This document shows, piece after piece, positions 1-7,535 of a DNA stretch of 11,573 nucleotides. Position 1 is the first letter of the stretch. Every line of letters starts with the position of its first letter. The notes below the pieces were generated by a model. The model was not told the origin of the DNA. It ran no database searches and saw only the letters and a program-made list of their open reading frames with translations. Both the position numbers and the translations under genes were made by a program. Source of the stretch: Allomyces macrogynus ATCC 38327 (taxonomy: Eukaryota > Blastocladiomycota > Blastocladiomycetes > Blastocladiales > Blastocladiaceae); NCBI GenBank assembly GCA_000151295.1, contig GG745334.1, forward strand, positions 1,115,809 to 1,127,381. Reading direction: 5' to 3'.

Positions 1-232
1 TTCCGCTGCGGCGGGTATTGATAAAACCGTGTTTTTTGCTGAAGTACGAAACGTATCAGGAGGGGAGCACGTAGCGCAGATACAAAATTGTCTCTTGTTT
101 GGAAGCAAAATGAACAGGCCGCTACAGCCAGTCCCGCCAACAAAATGGAATCAAAATCGAGCGACAGCGAGCACCGCGCGCGCCTGCTGCTTCTTGGTCC
201 AGTCTCTACGCCATCTCGACGCGAGAGCCTCC
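1..232. other. 3' flank of the KRE9-like gene
   Basis: This stretch follows the stop codon of the minus-strand KRE9-like gene and probably holds its 3' UTR. I see no convincing coding frame on either strand. The first 170 bases are clearly more AT-rich than the rest of the window, as expected of untranslated sequence. No canonical AATAAA is visible on the minus strand. Confidence 0.4.
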
Positions 233-1066
233 CTACACGACAAGGCCCGGCAGCAATGCGGCAGCCACTGCCATCGCCGCGGCCAACTGCCCACCCTTGT
301 GCGTTGGACACGCGTCGGACGACTCGGAGAGCGCAGCGCCGCACTGGCAATTCCCGCACCCGTTGAACGCGAGCTGGCGGCCCTTGCACGTCACGTCGCG
401 GCACACGACCTGCTGGTTGGCGCAAGGCGAACCCTGGTAATCGTTTTCCGACGACGGCGTGGCCGTGGGCGTGGCCGTGATCACGACCGTCTCAATCGTG
501 GTTGCCGGCGTCGTCGCCGTCGTCGTCGAGTTGGACGACTTGGTGCTGGTCGAAGACGTCGTCTTCGTCGCCGACGAACTGGTGGTGCTCGACTTCTTAT
601 CCTTGTCGTCATTGTCATCGATCTCGGCGGCCTTGACCACAAACACGTCGCTCGTATCGGACGTCTCGCCGATCCCAAGGAACCCGTCCTTCACCGTGAC
701 GCGAACCTTGAATTTGCCCTGCGCGCCCTTGACCACATTTGGGTTCACGCGCACCGTCAACCCGCCGGACTTGGCCGACGCTGACTTGTCGAAGGTCTGC
801 ACAACATTGCTGCTGAAAATACTCGCGTCGCCCGCGAGCAGCTCGACCGTGGCAGTCGCGTCTTCGGCGTCTTTTGAGGACGGCTTGTAGTCCCAGGAAA
901 TGGATTGCGGGGAGCCGGCGGTCCACGTCGAGCTCGAGGTTGGCCGGGTGATGGTGATGCGCGCGATGGCGGCCGTGACGCCGAGGACCAGGTGCAAGAC
1001 GACGGTGAGCGCGAAGAGGAGCGCAGGTGTGTTGCTACGGTGTGCGGAATGGAGCGGCAGCTTCAT
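233..1066 (-). CDS. KRE9/KNH-like, Ser/Thr-rich, GPI-anchored cell-surface protein
   Basis: An uninterrupted frame encodes 277 residues. The start is the ATG at 1066, because a hydrophobic signal peptide follows at once (about residues 14-35, ending VTAAIA); the 40 codons upstream in the same frame come from the CCAA repeat and look like leader. Residues about 36-145 resemble the Kre9/KNH N-terminal (Ser-Thr-rich GPI-anchored) domain: an ITRPTSSSTWTAGSPQSISW opening, then beta-strand-like segments ending in VFVVK. A Ser/Thr-rich, probably O-glycosylated stalk follows (about 150-215), then a compact Cys cluster (about 223-255, with C-x-x-C and CQC spacing). A hydrophobic tail (about 258-277, ending AAALLPGLVV) fits GPI attachment. 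Members of this family act at the cell surface and are linked to beta-1,6-glucan or wall assembly in yeasts; the exact role here is unknown. It is divergent from the TFIIIC gene. The family call is good; the function is inferred. Confidence 0.85.
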   Translation of the reverse strand: MKLPLHSAHRSNTPALLFALTVVLHLVLGVTAAIARITITRPTSSSTWTAGSPQSISWDYKPSSKDAEDATATVELLAGDASIFSSNVVQTFDKSASAKSGGLTVRVNPNVVKGAQGKFKVRVTVKDGFLGIGETSDTSDVFVVKAAEIDDNDDKDKKSSTTSSSATKTTSSTSTKSSNSTTTATTPATTIETVVITATPTATPSSENDYQGSPCANQQVVCRDVTCKGRQLAFNGCGNCQCGAALSESSDACPTHKGGQLAAAMAVAAALLPGLVV

Positions 1067-1087
1067 GGTTCGAGCTGGCCGGAATCG

Positions 1088-1114
1088 TGGTTGGTTGGTT
1101 GGTTGGTTGGTTGG
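1088..1114. repeat. (TTGG)n microsatellite, about 6.75 copies
   Basis: This is a perfect tetranucleotide tract. On the minus strand it reads as a CCAA repeat 21 nt upstream of the KRE9-like start codon, so it probably lies in that gene's 5' UTR or core promoter. Tracts like this vary in length by slippage. Confidence 0.9.
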
Positions 1115-1462
1115 ATGGAACGCCGTCGAGGGGACTGCTCCGCGCGTTCGGGCGGCCGGAGCGGGCAGCTGCAGGGTGAAGAACAACGCTGACGCTGGCG
1201 CGGATCGTCGTCGAGCAAGGGGTGCCGAGTTGACGGCTTATGTGAGAGGTTCAAGGGATTCGAGAAATGATGGAGAGCAGGCCCAGGTTGGTGCGATCCG
1301 TCGGCCCGTCGACGCCACGCTGCAGGTTGCAACCGGTGACACGCTGCTGCATGGTTTGCCCAGGTCGTTTCCGGCCCCCTTTCGGGAGATTTTGGCTTGG
1401 ATGCGACTGGTGAGGCAATGAAAACAGGTCACATGCAGACGGGAAGTTCGCGAGCGAAACGG

Positions 1463-1496
1463 GGTTTGAGTCACACTTGTTGACCGGGGTCAAACC
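1463..1496. repeat. Inverted repeat GGTTTGA / TCAAACC
   Basis: The 7-bp arms at 1463-1469 and 1490-1496 are perfect complements separated by 20 nt. They overlap the tighter dyad at 1480-1493, so the two structures would be alternatives. Protein binding or hairpin formation is inference. Confidence 0.4.
1480..1493. promoter_or_regulatory. Dyad TTGACC-GG-GGTCAA
   Basis: The perfect 6-bp arms are separated by 2 nt. The site lies about 190 bp upstream of the TFIIIC subunit start codon in a divergent promoter. The geometry suits a dimeric DNA-binding protein; the factor is unknown. Confidence 0.4.
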
Positions 1497-1517
1497 TCAA
1501 AAACCCGTTCATGATCA

Positions 1518-1531
1518 CGACTGACCAGTCG
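1518..1531. promoter_or_regulatory. Dyad CGACTG-AC-CAGTCG
   Basis: The perfect 6-bp arms have a 2-nt spacer, the same geometry as the dyad that ends 24 nt to the left. The arm sequences differ, so these are not copies of one site. Confidence 0.4.
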
Positions 1532-1680
1532 GCCCTTGGTTCGACTCTCGACACGCTCAGTCCATCATTCGCAGCTGCAACGGCCATCACCATTTCCAAC
1601 AGCGCGCACTACCACCGCGCTTCCTGCAAAGTGCTGCAAAGGCACCGTCTCAACCATTTTGTGCCGTGTCGATCGAAACT

Positions 1681-2511
1681 ATGACCAACCCAACAGCCAA
1701 CGCGGATGGAGTCCTCCGACTGGTCACGCTCGCCGCGCCGAACGGCCACATCGAGAATGGAATCAACGAGGTTGAAATGGAAGAGGGCGGCGATTGGGAA
1801 GAAGAGGTGAGCGGGTACATTGCAGTTCGACGGTTGCAAGATCCAGTGCTGATCATAGCCTCTGGTTTCAACGATAGGAAGAGTACCTCCTCTTCGACTT
1901 TGGCAAGAATTTGACGTTGGCCGAGCTCGAGGCCGCTGGGTTCCAGTGCAAGATCATCGTACGCACACGACGCGGCCGCTTTGGATCACAATCTCGATCG
2001 TCCTGACCGTGGTTCGTGGCCGCAAACGATAGGGTCTCGACGGCCCCACGCACTTTGTCCAAGTTGGGCCCAACGTCTACCGCGGCGAAGTGACCGAATC
2101 GCTCGGCAACGACCTGCTCTTCAAGAAGACGCCGCCGGCGCTCCCACCCTCCCGCCCGCCGCCACCCGGCCAAGACGCGGCCGAGCTCCCGTACGACCAG
2201 AACCATCCGGGGCAATGTACGGCGGGTGGAGCTTGATCACGAGCGCGCACCGAGGCTAACGACAGCCGTGTATAGATGCGACCCTCGAGCTCGAACACGT
2301 TCTCGACCGCCGTGTCCGGATGCATCCCGTGCGTCTCGAGCGCAAGCCGCCAGCCACGCCCGTCGACTCTGCAAGCGGACCGAAACCGCCGGCGCCGCTG
2401 TCACCCCAACAAGCCACGGCCGCGGCGCAACCAGCGCTCCTGTCGCCTGCTGAAATCATGGCCGCAGCTGCAGCGGCCGCGTTGTCGTCGGCGGATCCCG
2501 GGTCGTCTTGA
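1681..2511 (+). CDS. GTF3C6: TFIIIC subunit 6 (GTF3C6/Sfc7, tau55-like)
   Basis: Four exons, 1681-1806, 1878-1958, 2033-2216 and 2276-2511, join in frame to give 208 residues, close to the roughly 213 of the human protein. The introns are 71, 74 and 59 nt; all three end in ATAG and two begin GTAC. Exon 1 ends in an acidic EEGGDWEEE stretch that runs into exon 2, EEYLLFDFGKNLTL. Exon 3 carries the family hallmark, GLDGPTHFVQVGPNVYRGE followed by VTESLGNDLLF, which is the TFIIIC triple-barrel domain (compare LDTxxPxxQxGxxxxxGEYEDTLGT in relatives). The C-terminal third is Pro/Ala-rich and poorly conserved, including an AAAAAAA run. The protein would work in the TFIIIC complex that recognises tRNA-gene promoters. 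The start is the first ATG in the exon-1 frame. The gene is convergent with the CEP131-like gene, 90 bp between stop codons. The family call is strong; exact splice sites need transcripts. Confidence 0.87.
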
Positions 2512-2601
2512 CCATCCCCCCACTGCTGCCTTGTACATTTACCATGCTGCACGCAAAAGAGAATCATGTATCAATCGATCGATGATGCGAGTCGTCAAGT
2601 C
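2512..2601. other. Short convergent intergenic spacer
   Basis: Only 90 bp lie between the stop codons of the TFIIIC and CEP131-like genes, so their 3' UTRs must be very short or overlap on opposite strands. The spacer includes a 10-bp palindrome, ATCGATCGAT, at 2574-2583. No AATAAA is visible on either strand. Confidence 0.6.
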
Positions 2602-5558
2602 TCACATCAGCAGTTCCTTGCGCTGTCGCTCCAACAGCAGGTCGAGCTGCTGGTTGCGAATCTGCAAATCCTGCACCTGGTGCCGCAGGTCGGCCATGGC
2701 CTCGTCCTTGATGCTGACTGTTTGCTTGACGCGCTCCTCGAGCATGGCGAGCGTCGCGGCCTACCGTTCAATAACGAGTCAGTCGCGCCCGACCTTCTCC
2801 ACCGCGAAATGAAGGCAATGGAACGCACTTTGTCGCGCTCGGCATTAGCGAGCTGGTCGTCCATGGCACGACGCTGATCCTCGAGCTGCCGCTTGAGCCG
2901 GTCAAGCTCGTTGCGCAAGCTTGCGACCAGCGTGTCGCGGTGCTTGATCTCGTCTTGCACCGACTCCTCTGTGTCGATTCGGTCCGAGAGCTCGTTAGCT
3001 GTCTGTCATACGACCTCAAACCCGGCTCAAACAAATGGCTCGACGTACCCACTTGTCGCCGCACAGCCGCCTCGCCCGCGCGCAACCGGTCGAGCTCGCG
3101 ACGCATCTCATCCATGGTGCGGTCCTTGGTCTCGAGAATATTCTTGAGCCCCCACCGCTCGCGATCCAGCTCGGTCTTGGCCTGCTCGGCGGCCTCAACC
3201 TGGCGCCCGAGCGCGGCAATCTTATCCATTGCCACATGCCACTGGTCCTGCAACTGCCGCACCTCGTCGGCATGCTGCGCGCGCAACCGCTCCACGTCGG
3301 CGCGGTGCCGCTGCGCGGCCTCGGACGCCGACGACCCCGACTCGGTCTCGAGCCGCATGATAATCTTTTCAATCTCGGCGTCCCGCTCCCGCACTAGTGC
3401 GTCCTTGAGCGCGCGCTCGCGCGCCTTGACATGGGCCTCGGTCTTGGCGGCATGCTGTGCGATCCACGCGTCGCGCTCGATCCGCGCCTGCTCTGCCGCG
3501 ACCGAGAGCTCGTGCGCGTGCCGCCGCCGCGCCTCATCGAGCGCATACGTGCGAGCATCCTTTTCCTGCTCGACCTGCGCGCGCAACTCGTCCACTTGTT
3601 TCCGGAACCCGGGCCTCAACTCGGCGCGCTCGGCACGAAACGCAGCGAGCTGCTGGTCACGCGCCTCGGCGTACTCGGCAGCGAGCTTGCGCTTCGCCTG
3701 CTGCACTCAATTTCCTCGCGCTCGAGCTGTTTCGCGTACCGCGCGCGCGAGAACTCGCGCTCTTCCTCGCACGCCGCCTGGCGGTCAGCGACTAACTTGT
3801 CGCGCAGCGCCTGCATCTGCACTTCATGCTGCGCGAGCATCGCCGCCTTTTCCTTGGCGAGTTGCTCGCGGTACCGGTCCTCGGCGAGAGCGAGCTGCGC
3901 CTTATGCTGTGCGAGCACGCGGTGCAGTTCCGGCTCGAGCGACTTGACCGTCTGGTCCTTGATCTTCGCCGCCTTCTCGACCATCCACTTGTCGCGCCGC
4001 ACTTTCTCGGCCGCTTCCCAGACCGACTTGGCCGACTTGAGTTCGCGCGCGTGGTGCGCGTGCGCGGTCGCGAGCTTTTCCTGGAACTGCGTCTCCATCT
4101 TGGCCACTTTCTCTGCGAGTTGCGCGGCCTGTAAGGCGACGGCCTCCTTGTCCTTGACCGCGCGGTCGACGAGCGCGAGTTGTCGCGCGGCCATGGCCTC
4201 GTACTCTTTCCGCTGCAGCGCCAGCTTGGACTTGAGTTCGCGCGCGTGGTCGGCGGCGGCCGCGTCGTGCGCCGCGCGCAGGTGTTTCACTTGGGACTTG
4301 AGCAGTTCGCAGACGCGGTGCTTTTCGGCGACTTCGAGTTCCTGCGCGATCAGACGCGTTTTCACCGAGTCGAAGACGGTCGTGGGCGTGGACGTGGTCA
4401 CGGGGTCGGGCGTCGTGAGCGGGATGGTGGTTGCGATGGAGTTGAGCGCAGTGTAGGAGGTACGCGTGGGAGTAGGGGAGCGGTGCGCGTCGTCGGCCGC
4501 GCGCAGGTACCCGAGGATTCGGTCGATGCGCGCGTCGGTCGCGTCCTTGGTCGGTGGAGAGGTGGTGGTGGTGGGGGCGGGTGGGGGTGCGGGTGCGGAG
4601 GGCGCAGTAAGGGTGGCAAGTGCGGGAGAAGAGCTCGGTCGACGGGCGCGGGATACAGCGGGTGGAGACGGTGCGGGTGCGTGTGCGGGAGCATATGTGA
4701 GGGATGCCAGAGAGTGGGAGGACACGGATCGGGCCGAGGCAGGACTCGACGAGTGGGTTCGCGAGCGCGCGGGCGTGCGCGCGGCGTGAATCATGGGCGG
4801 CACGGCGACCAGCTCCACCACGGGCTCATGGCGTCGCAAGGGCGCCTCTCTCGCCACGGAATCCGAGCGAATCGAGTCGGCCGACCATGGCGTCGTGGTG
4901 CGTGATTTGGTGGGGGTTGTCGGGAAGGGAGACGCGGTCGCGGCGGGCGGGACAAGGTCGGCGTCGGCGTCACGGCTCCTGGAGTCAATCGGCAGGCTCG
5001 CGACAGAAGACTCGGTCGATTCGGTTTGAGGTGCAGGTTCTCCCGTCTCGGACGGCGGCGGGTTGGTGACGGCCGATTCTGATCGTCTTGGAGGCCGTGA
5101 ACTGGCGACTCCAGACGCTGCTCGCGCAGCGGATCGTGCAGAGGGTCGTAACTCGGGTGTATCACGGTGCTTGGCGGACGAAGCAGTGCTCTGAGCGGAG
5201 GTGCCGGGCGCGCGGCGGGATAGGGTAGGTAGCGGTGCCGATGATTGGGGCGTGGGCGTGCGCGACGATGCGGTGCTGGCGCGGCGGGACGAAATCTTGG
5301 CGAGCGCTTCCTAAGTGCGCCGAGAGATTCGGTCAGGCTCAGAAGCCGGTTTGTCGAGGAGAGAAACCTGGTTGTTACCTTGCGAGCGGCCTCGGCCTTG
5401 GCCAGTCGTCGCTGCACTCGGCGCTTTTCGTCGTCGTCTTTGGTATTGGTTGGCGACCGTGGTGATGGGGCGGCCGCAGCTGGATAATTTCATGAACGAA
5501 CGGCCGGTCATTGATCTGATCTGAGTCGGTTGACGGGGCGAAACATCATACTGAGCAT
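2602..5558 (-). CDS. CEP131: CEP131/AZI1-like centrosomal coiled-coil protein, with an apparent frameshift
   Basis: Best model, in transcript order: exons 5558-5552, 5479-5379, 5310-3049, 2998-2829 and 2760-2602, with introns of 72, 68, 50 and 68 nt. This gives about 899 residues if the slip near 3706 is bridged (human CEP131 has about 1083). Residues about 1-290 are disordered, Ser/Thr/Pro-rich, with one charged helix near residue 20 (KDDDEKRRVQRRLAKAEAAR). A short RIDRILGYLRAADD motif near 290-305 resembles the human segment before the coiled coil. Coiled coil runs from about 348 to the end. Diagnostic segments are EKVRRDKWMVEKAAKIKDQ with KSLEPEL (about 473-500) and ERDAEIEKIIMRLE (about 680); the C-terminus ends ERQRKELLM. 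CEP131 localises to centriolar satellites and basal bodies and supports cilium formation, so this implies a flagellated life stage. The 5' end is the weakest part: ATGCTCA then GTATGA is the only start I found that keeps frame with exon 2. Confidence 0.85.
3703..3709 (-). other. Apparent single-base frameshift in the CEP131-like gene
   Basis: Upstream the coding frame reads ...KQLEREEIE up to 3706; downstream the protein-like frame, QQAKRKLAAEYAEARDQQ, starts at 3703 in the -1 register. Both frames stay coding-like right up to the junction, which leaves no room for an intron. If the first frame continued, it would run about 30 more residues of non-coiled sequence and stop near 3616. One missing base in GAG-TGCAG would explain it, for example a doubled G collapsed to one. 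It could be a sequencing error, a real inactivating mutation or, less likely, programmed slippage; no canonical slippery heptamer is visible. Confidence 0.75.
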
Positions 5559-5834
5559 CGTGGCGGGCGGCGCGGGTTCCAGCTGAGCGAGCCGAGCAAG
5601 TTGCGGGCAGTTACTCTTGTCGGCGAGGTCTAGGGCGGCGGCGAGCGTCTATCGTCGACAAGAACGATGAGGAAGCTCTCTGTGTGGGCTTTATGATGGT
5701 CGCGAGACGTGCGAGCGAGGCTGCGAGACACGCAGTCCGTGGCACCACAAGCGGGTCACGCCTCGTGCTGATCGCGTGTCGGTCGCGTGGGTCGCTAGCC
5801 GCTCGCTGCATCCTTTCGCACGGCCAGGACCAGC

Positions 5835-5871
<37 letters not shown>

Positions 5872-5883
5872 TGCACGCACGCC
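5559..5883. promoter_or_regulatory. Divergent promoter between the CEP131-like gene and the unassigned five-exon gene
   Basis: This 325-bp region lies between two divergent start codons and should hold both promoters. Its right end is an (ACG)12 tract. A minus-strand frame at 5615-5648 reads protein-like (LAAALDLADK) behind an ATAG acceptor; I do not include it in a gene, but it leaves open that the CEP131-like gene has more upstream exons. No TATA box is evident. Confidence 0.5.
5835..5870. repeat. (ACG)12 trinucleotide repeat
   Basis: Twelve perfect copies end 13 nt upstream of the chosen start codon of the five-exon gene. It is probably 5' UTR. If translation began further upstream, it would encode a run of Asp, Arg or Thr depending on frame. 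Confidence 0.92.
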
Positions 5884-7203
5884 ATGCCGCACCCACCGCG
5901 CGCGCCGCCAACTGCGGCCCCGCCACCCGTCTCGCTGCCCGCCGCGACTCACGCCGACCGACTCGCGACCCACGCGCGCATCCTGTCGCTCGTTGCGCAA
6001 GAAACCTGCGCGACACTGTTCCTGGCCGCCTCCACTCTCGACCGGACCGCAACCACCAAGCCAGGCGCCAGTACCGGATGGACGCAGATCCGCGAAGCCG
6101 CTCCCGCGCCGGATACGTGCTGGGCTGACGCGGGCAAGCATTTACGGCTCATGGAAGGTGTGGGGGCGCCTAACAACGATTCCAGCCCGACCTGAATCAC
6201 GTCCTGACCGTCGTCGTCACCCAGAACTCGTCGCGCTGTACCCGCTCGACGCGCTCCGCGCACTCGCCCCCGCATTACCCGCGCGCGTTGCCCTCGCGCG
6301 ATGCATGGCCGCGTATTACGCGCGACTCGAGCCTGTACACACGCGCGGGTTTGGTTTGAGGTGTCGCATCCACCGCGCGACCCCGACGGAACCGCCGCAC
6401 AGCCGGCACGACGAGGTAAACGTGTGCGTGGCGCACACTCGGAGTACCGACCAGGCTTCTCCACCCAGTCACGATCCGCACGCGTTCCCGCTGACGCTCG
6501 CGCGAACCTGGCCGGGGGACGCATCTCTGATGGACGTGATCCCGCTGCTGCTTGCAACAATCGAAGAGTACCTGACGCTCCGCCAGCTGCGGGACCCGAC
6601 CATGGTCGCGACGCTTCCCGCGGCGATTCTCGACGTGCCAATGAACCTGCAGTTCCAGGTGCGACCGATTGGGCCCTTGATCTGGGGGACCCCGAATGAC
6701 TGTGACGTTTCCGTTCGCTAGGCGGTCACAGAACGGCTCGCGTGCGACGGCGCGACCGACCTGACCGCGATTCTCGCGCGCGTCATGGCTGTCGGCGACC
6801 GCATGGTCGTCGACCAAATAGAAGCGGCCGCAGGTCTCGACACGGTCCCGGCAGTCGCGGTCCCCGCGTCGCTGTACGCCGTCACGCACTACTCGTTCGC
6901 GACACGCGCACTCACGACCGAGGAGGCCTCGCGCACGGCGTTTGTGCAATACGTGCGCAAGTGCGACCGGTGGGCCGCTCAGGTACCTACATAAGCCATG
7001 ATCTCGGAGCACGAACCAAAGGGTGCCGACTTCTATTTATGTTGATCATCAATTTTTAGCTCCGACAAGCCGCTGAGCACCCCAAGGGCTGGCCGCGCTT
7101 GATACGCGGTTTACTCACGCAGAACACGGTGACCAATCTGGACCGAAGGATGACCGAGGTGTTTGGGCAGGTCTGGAATATAGTCGGCGTGGGCGACGAT
7201 TGA
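5884..7203 (+). CDS. Uncharacterised, mainly helical protein, five exons
   Basis: Exons 5884-6157, 6225-6334, 6455-6658, 6722-6982 and 7060-7203 join in frame to 330 residues. The introns are 67, 120, 63 and 77 nt with donors GTGTGG, GTACAC, GTGCGA and GTACCT; the first has a CTGAC branch-like motif before its CAG acceptor, the last a T-run before TAG. The second intron is longest and least certain; a GTAAAC donor at 6416 is also in phase but would leave only 39 nt. After a Pro/Ala-rich start, the protein is mostly amphipathic helix: HARILSLVAQETCATLFLAA near residue 30, LVALYPLDALRALAPALPA near 93, MDVIPLLLATIEEYLTLRQL near 155, and the C-terminal NTVTNLDRRMTEVFGQVWNI. There is no signal peptide or obvious membrane segment. 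I recognise no family. It is divergent from the CEP131-like gene and may share its promoter. Confidence 0.7.
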
Positions 7204-7535
7204 CGAGACATTGATGAAGAAGAACCCGATCAATGCGGGCGAATGGATTTGGGTGGACGCGCAGCGCGACAGGGTGGAATGGATGAAACAAGACGAGGGG
7301 GACACAGACGACAGGAAAGAAACAAAACTCGAAACACGAATACGGAGCGACTGTAGCGTCGCTCCTCGAAAGCGAAACACGTTGAAGAGGCACTCGTTCC
7401 TGGCTAAGGTACTATTGCGCTACATTGGAGCCGTTCCCGGCGCTGGGTGCATGGATGCTGGGGGTGGGGAATGTCAAGGGTGATGGGTCTCGCAACAACA
7501 CGAACAAGAAAAGAGAATAAAAGACAGCAGCGGAA
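7204..7535. other. Convergent 3' intergenic region
   Basis: This 332-bp region lies between two facing stop codons and presumably contains both 3' UTRs. It is less GC-rich than the flanking genes. A canonical AATAAA sits on the plus strand at 7516-7521, placing a possible poly(A) signal for the five-exon gene about 310 nt past its stop and almost against the stop of the opposing gene. No protein-like frame is visible on either strand. Confidence 0.5.

Larger units (their letters stand above)
1067..1680. promoter_or_regulatory. Divergent intergenic/promoter region between the KRE9-like and TFIIIC genes
   Basis: This 614-bp region separates two divergent start codons, so it should hold both promoters and 5' UTRs. 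The left end carries a TTGG repeat inside the presumed leader of the KRE9-like gene. The centre, about 1463-1531, holds three inverted repeats. Open frames crossing the region lack protein-like composition. I see no clear TATA box. Confidence 0.6.

Noticed and set aside
1531..1555. B-box-like GGTTCGACTCT
   Set aside because: The flanking bases do not form a T-arm stem, and no A-box lies at the right distance upstream.
2574..2583. ATCGATCGAT palindrome in the convergent spacer
   Set aside because: A 10-bp palindrome of simple dinucleotide-like composition is expected by chance in a window of this size.
2940..4905. Long plus-strand open frames opposite the CEP131-like gene
   Set aside because: They are rich in Ser, Arg, Cys and Ala, with no domain or motif. 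This is the expected antisense of a GC-rich coiled-coil gene.
5311..5511. Alternative start for the CEP131-like gene at the ATG at 5511, using a shifted acceptor at GAAG
   Set aside because: It keeps frame, but its translation is low-complexity Arg/Gly-rich. The other frame gives a charged helix typical of the family.
5615..5648. 34-nt minus-strand exon (LAAALDLADK) behind an ATAG acceptor, in phase with the CEP131-like exon 2
   Set aside because: It has no start codon and no convincing upstream exon, and it would need a 135-nt intron. The ATG at 5558 gives a simpler model. It is kept only as an alternative.
5684..6721. 345-residue plus-strand frame with a poly-Asp run, as one intronless gene
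   Set aside because: Only parts of it (6225-6334, 6455-6658) look coding. The rest is intron or leader, and the first exon of the gene is better read in another frame from 5884.
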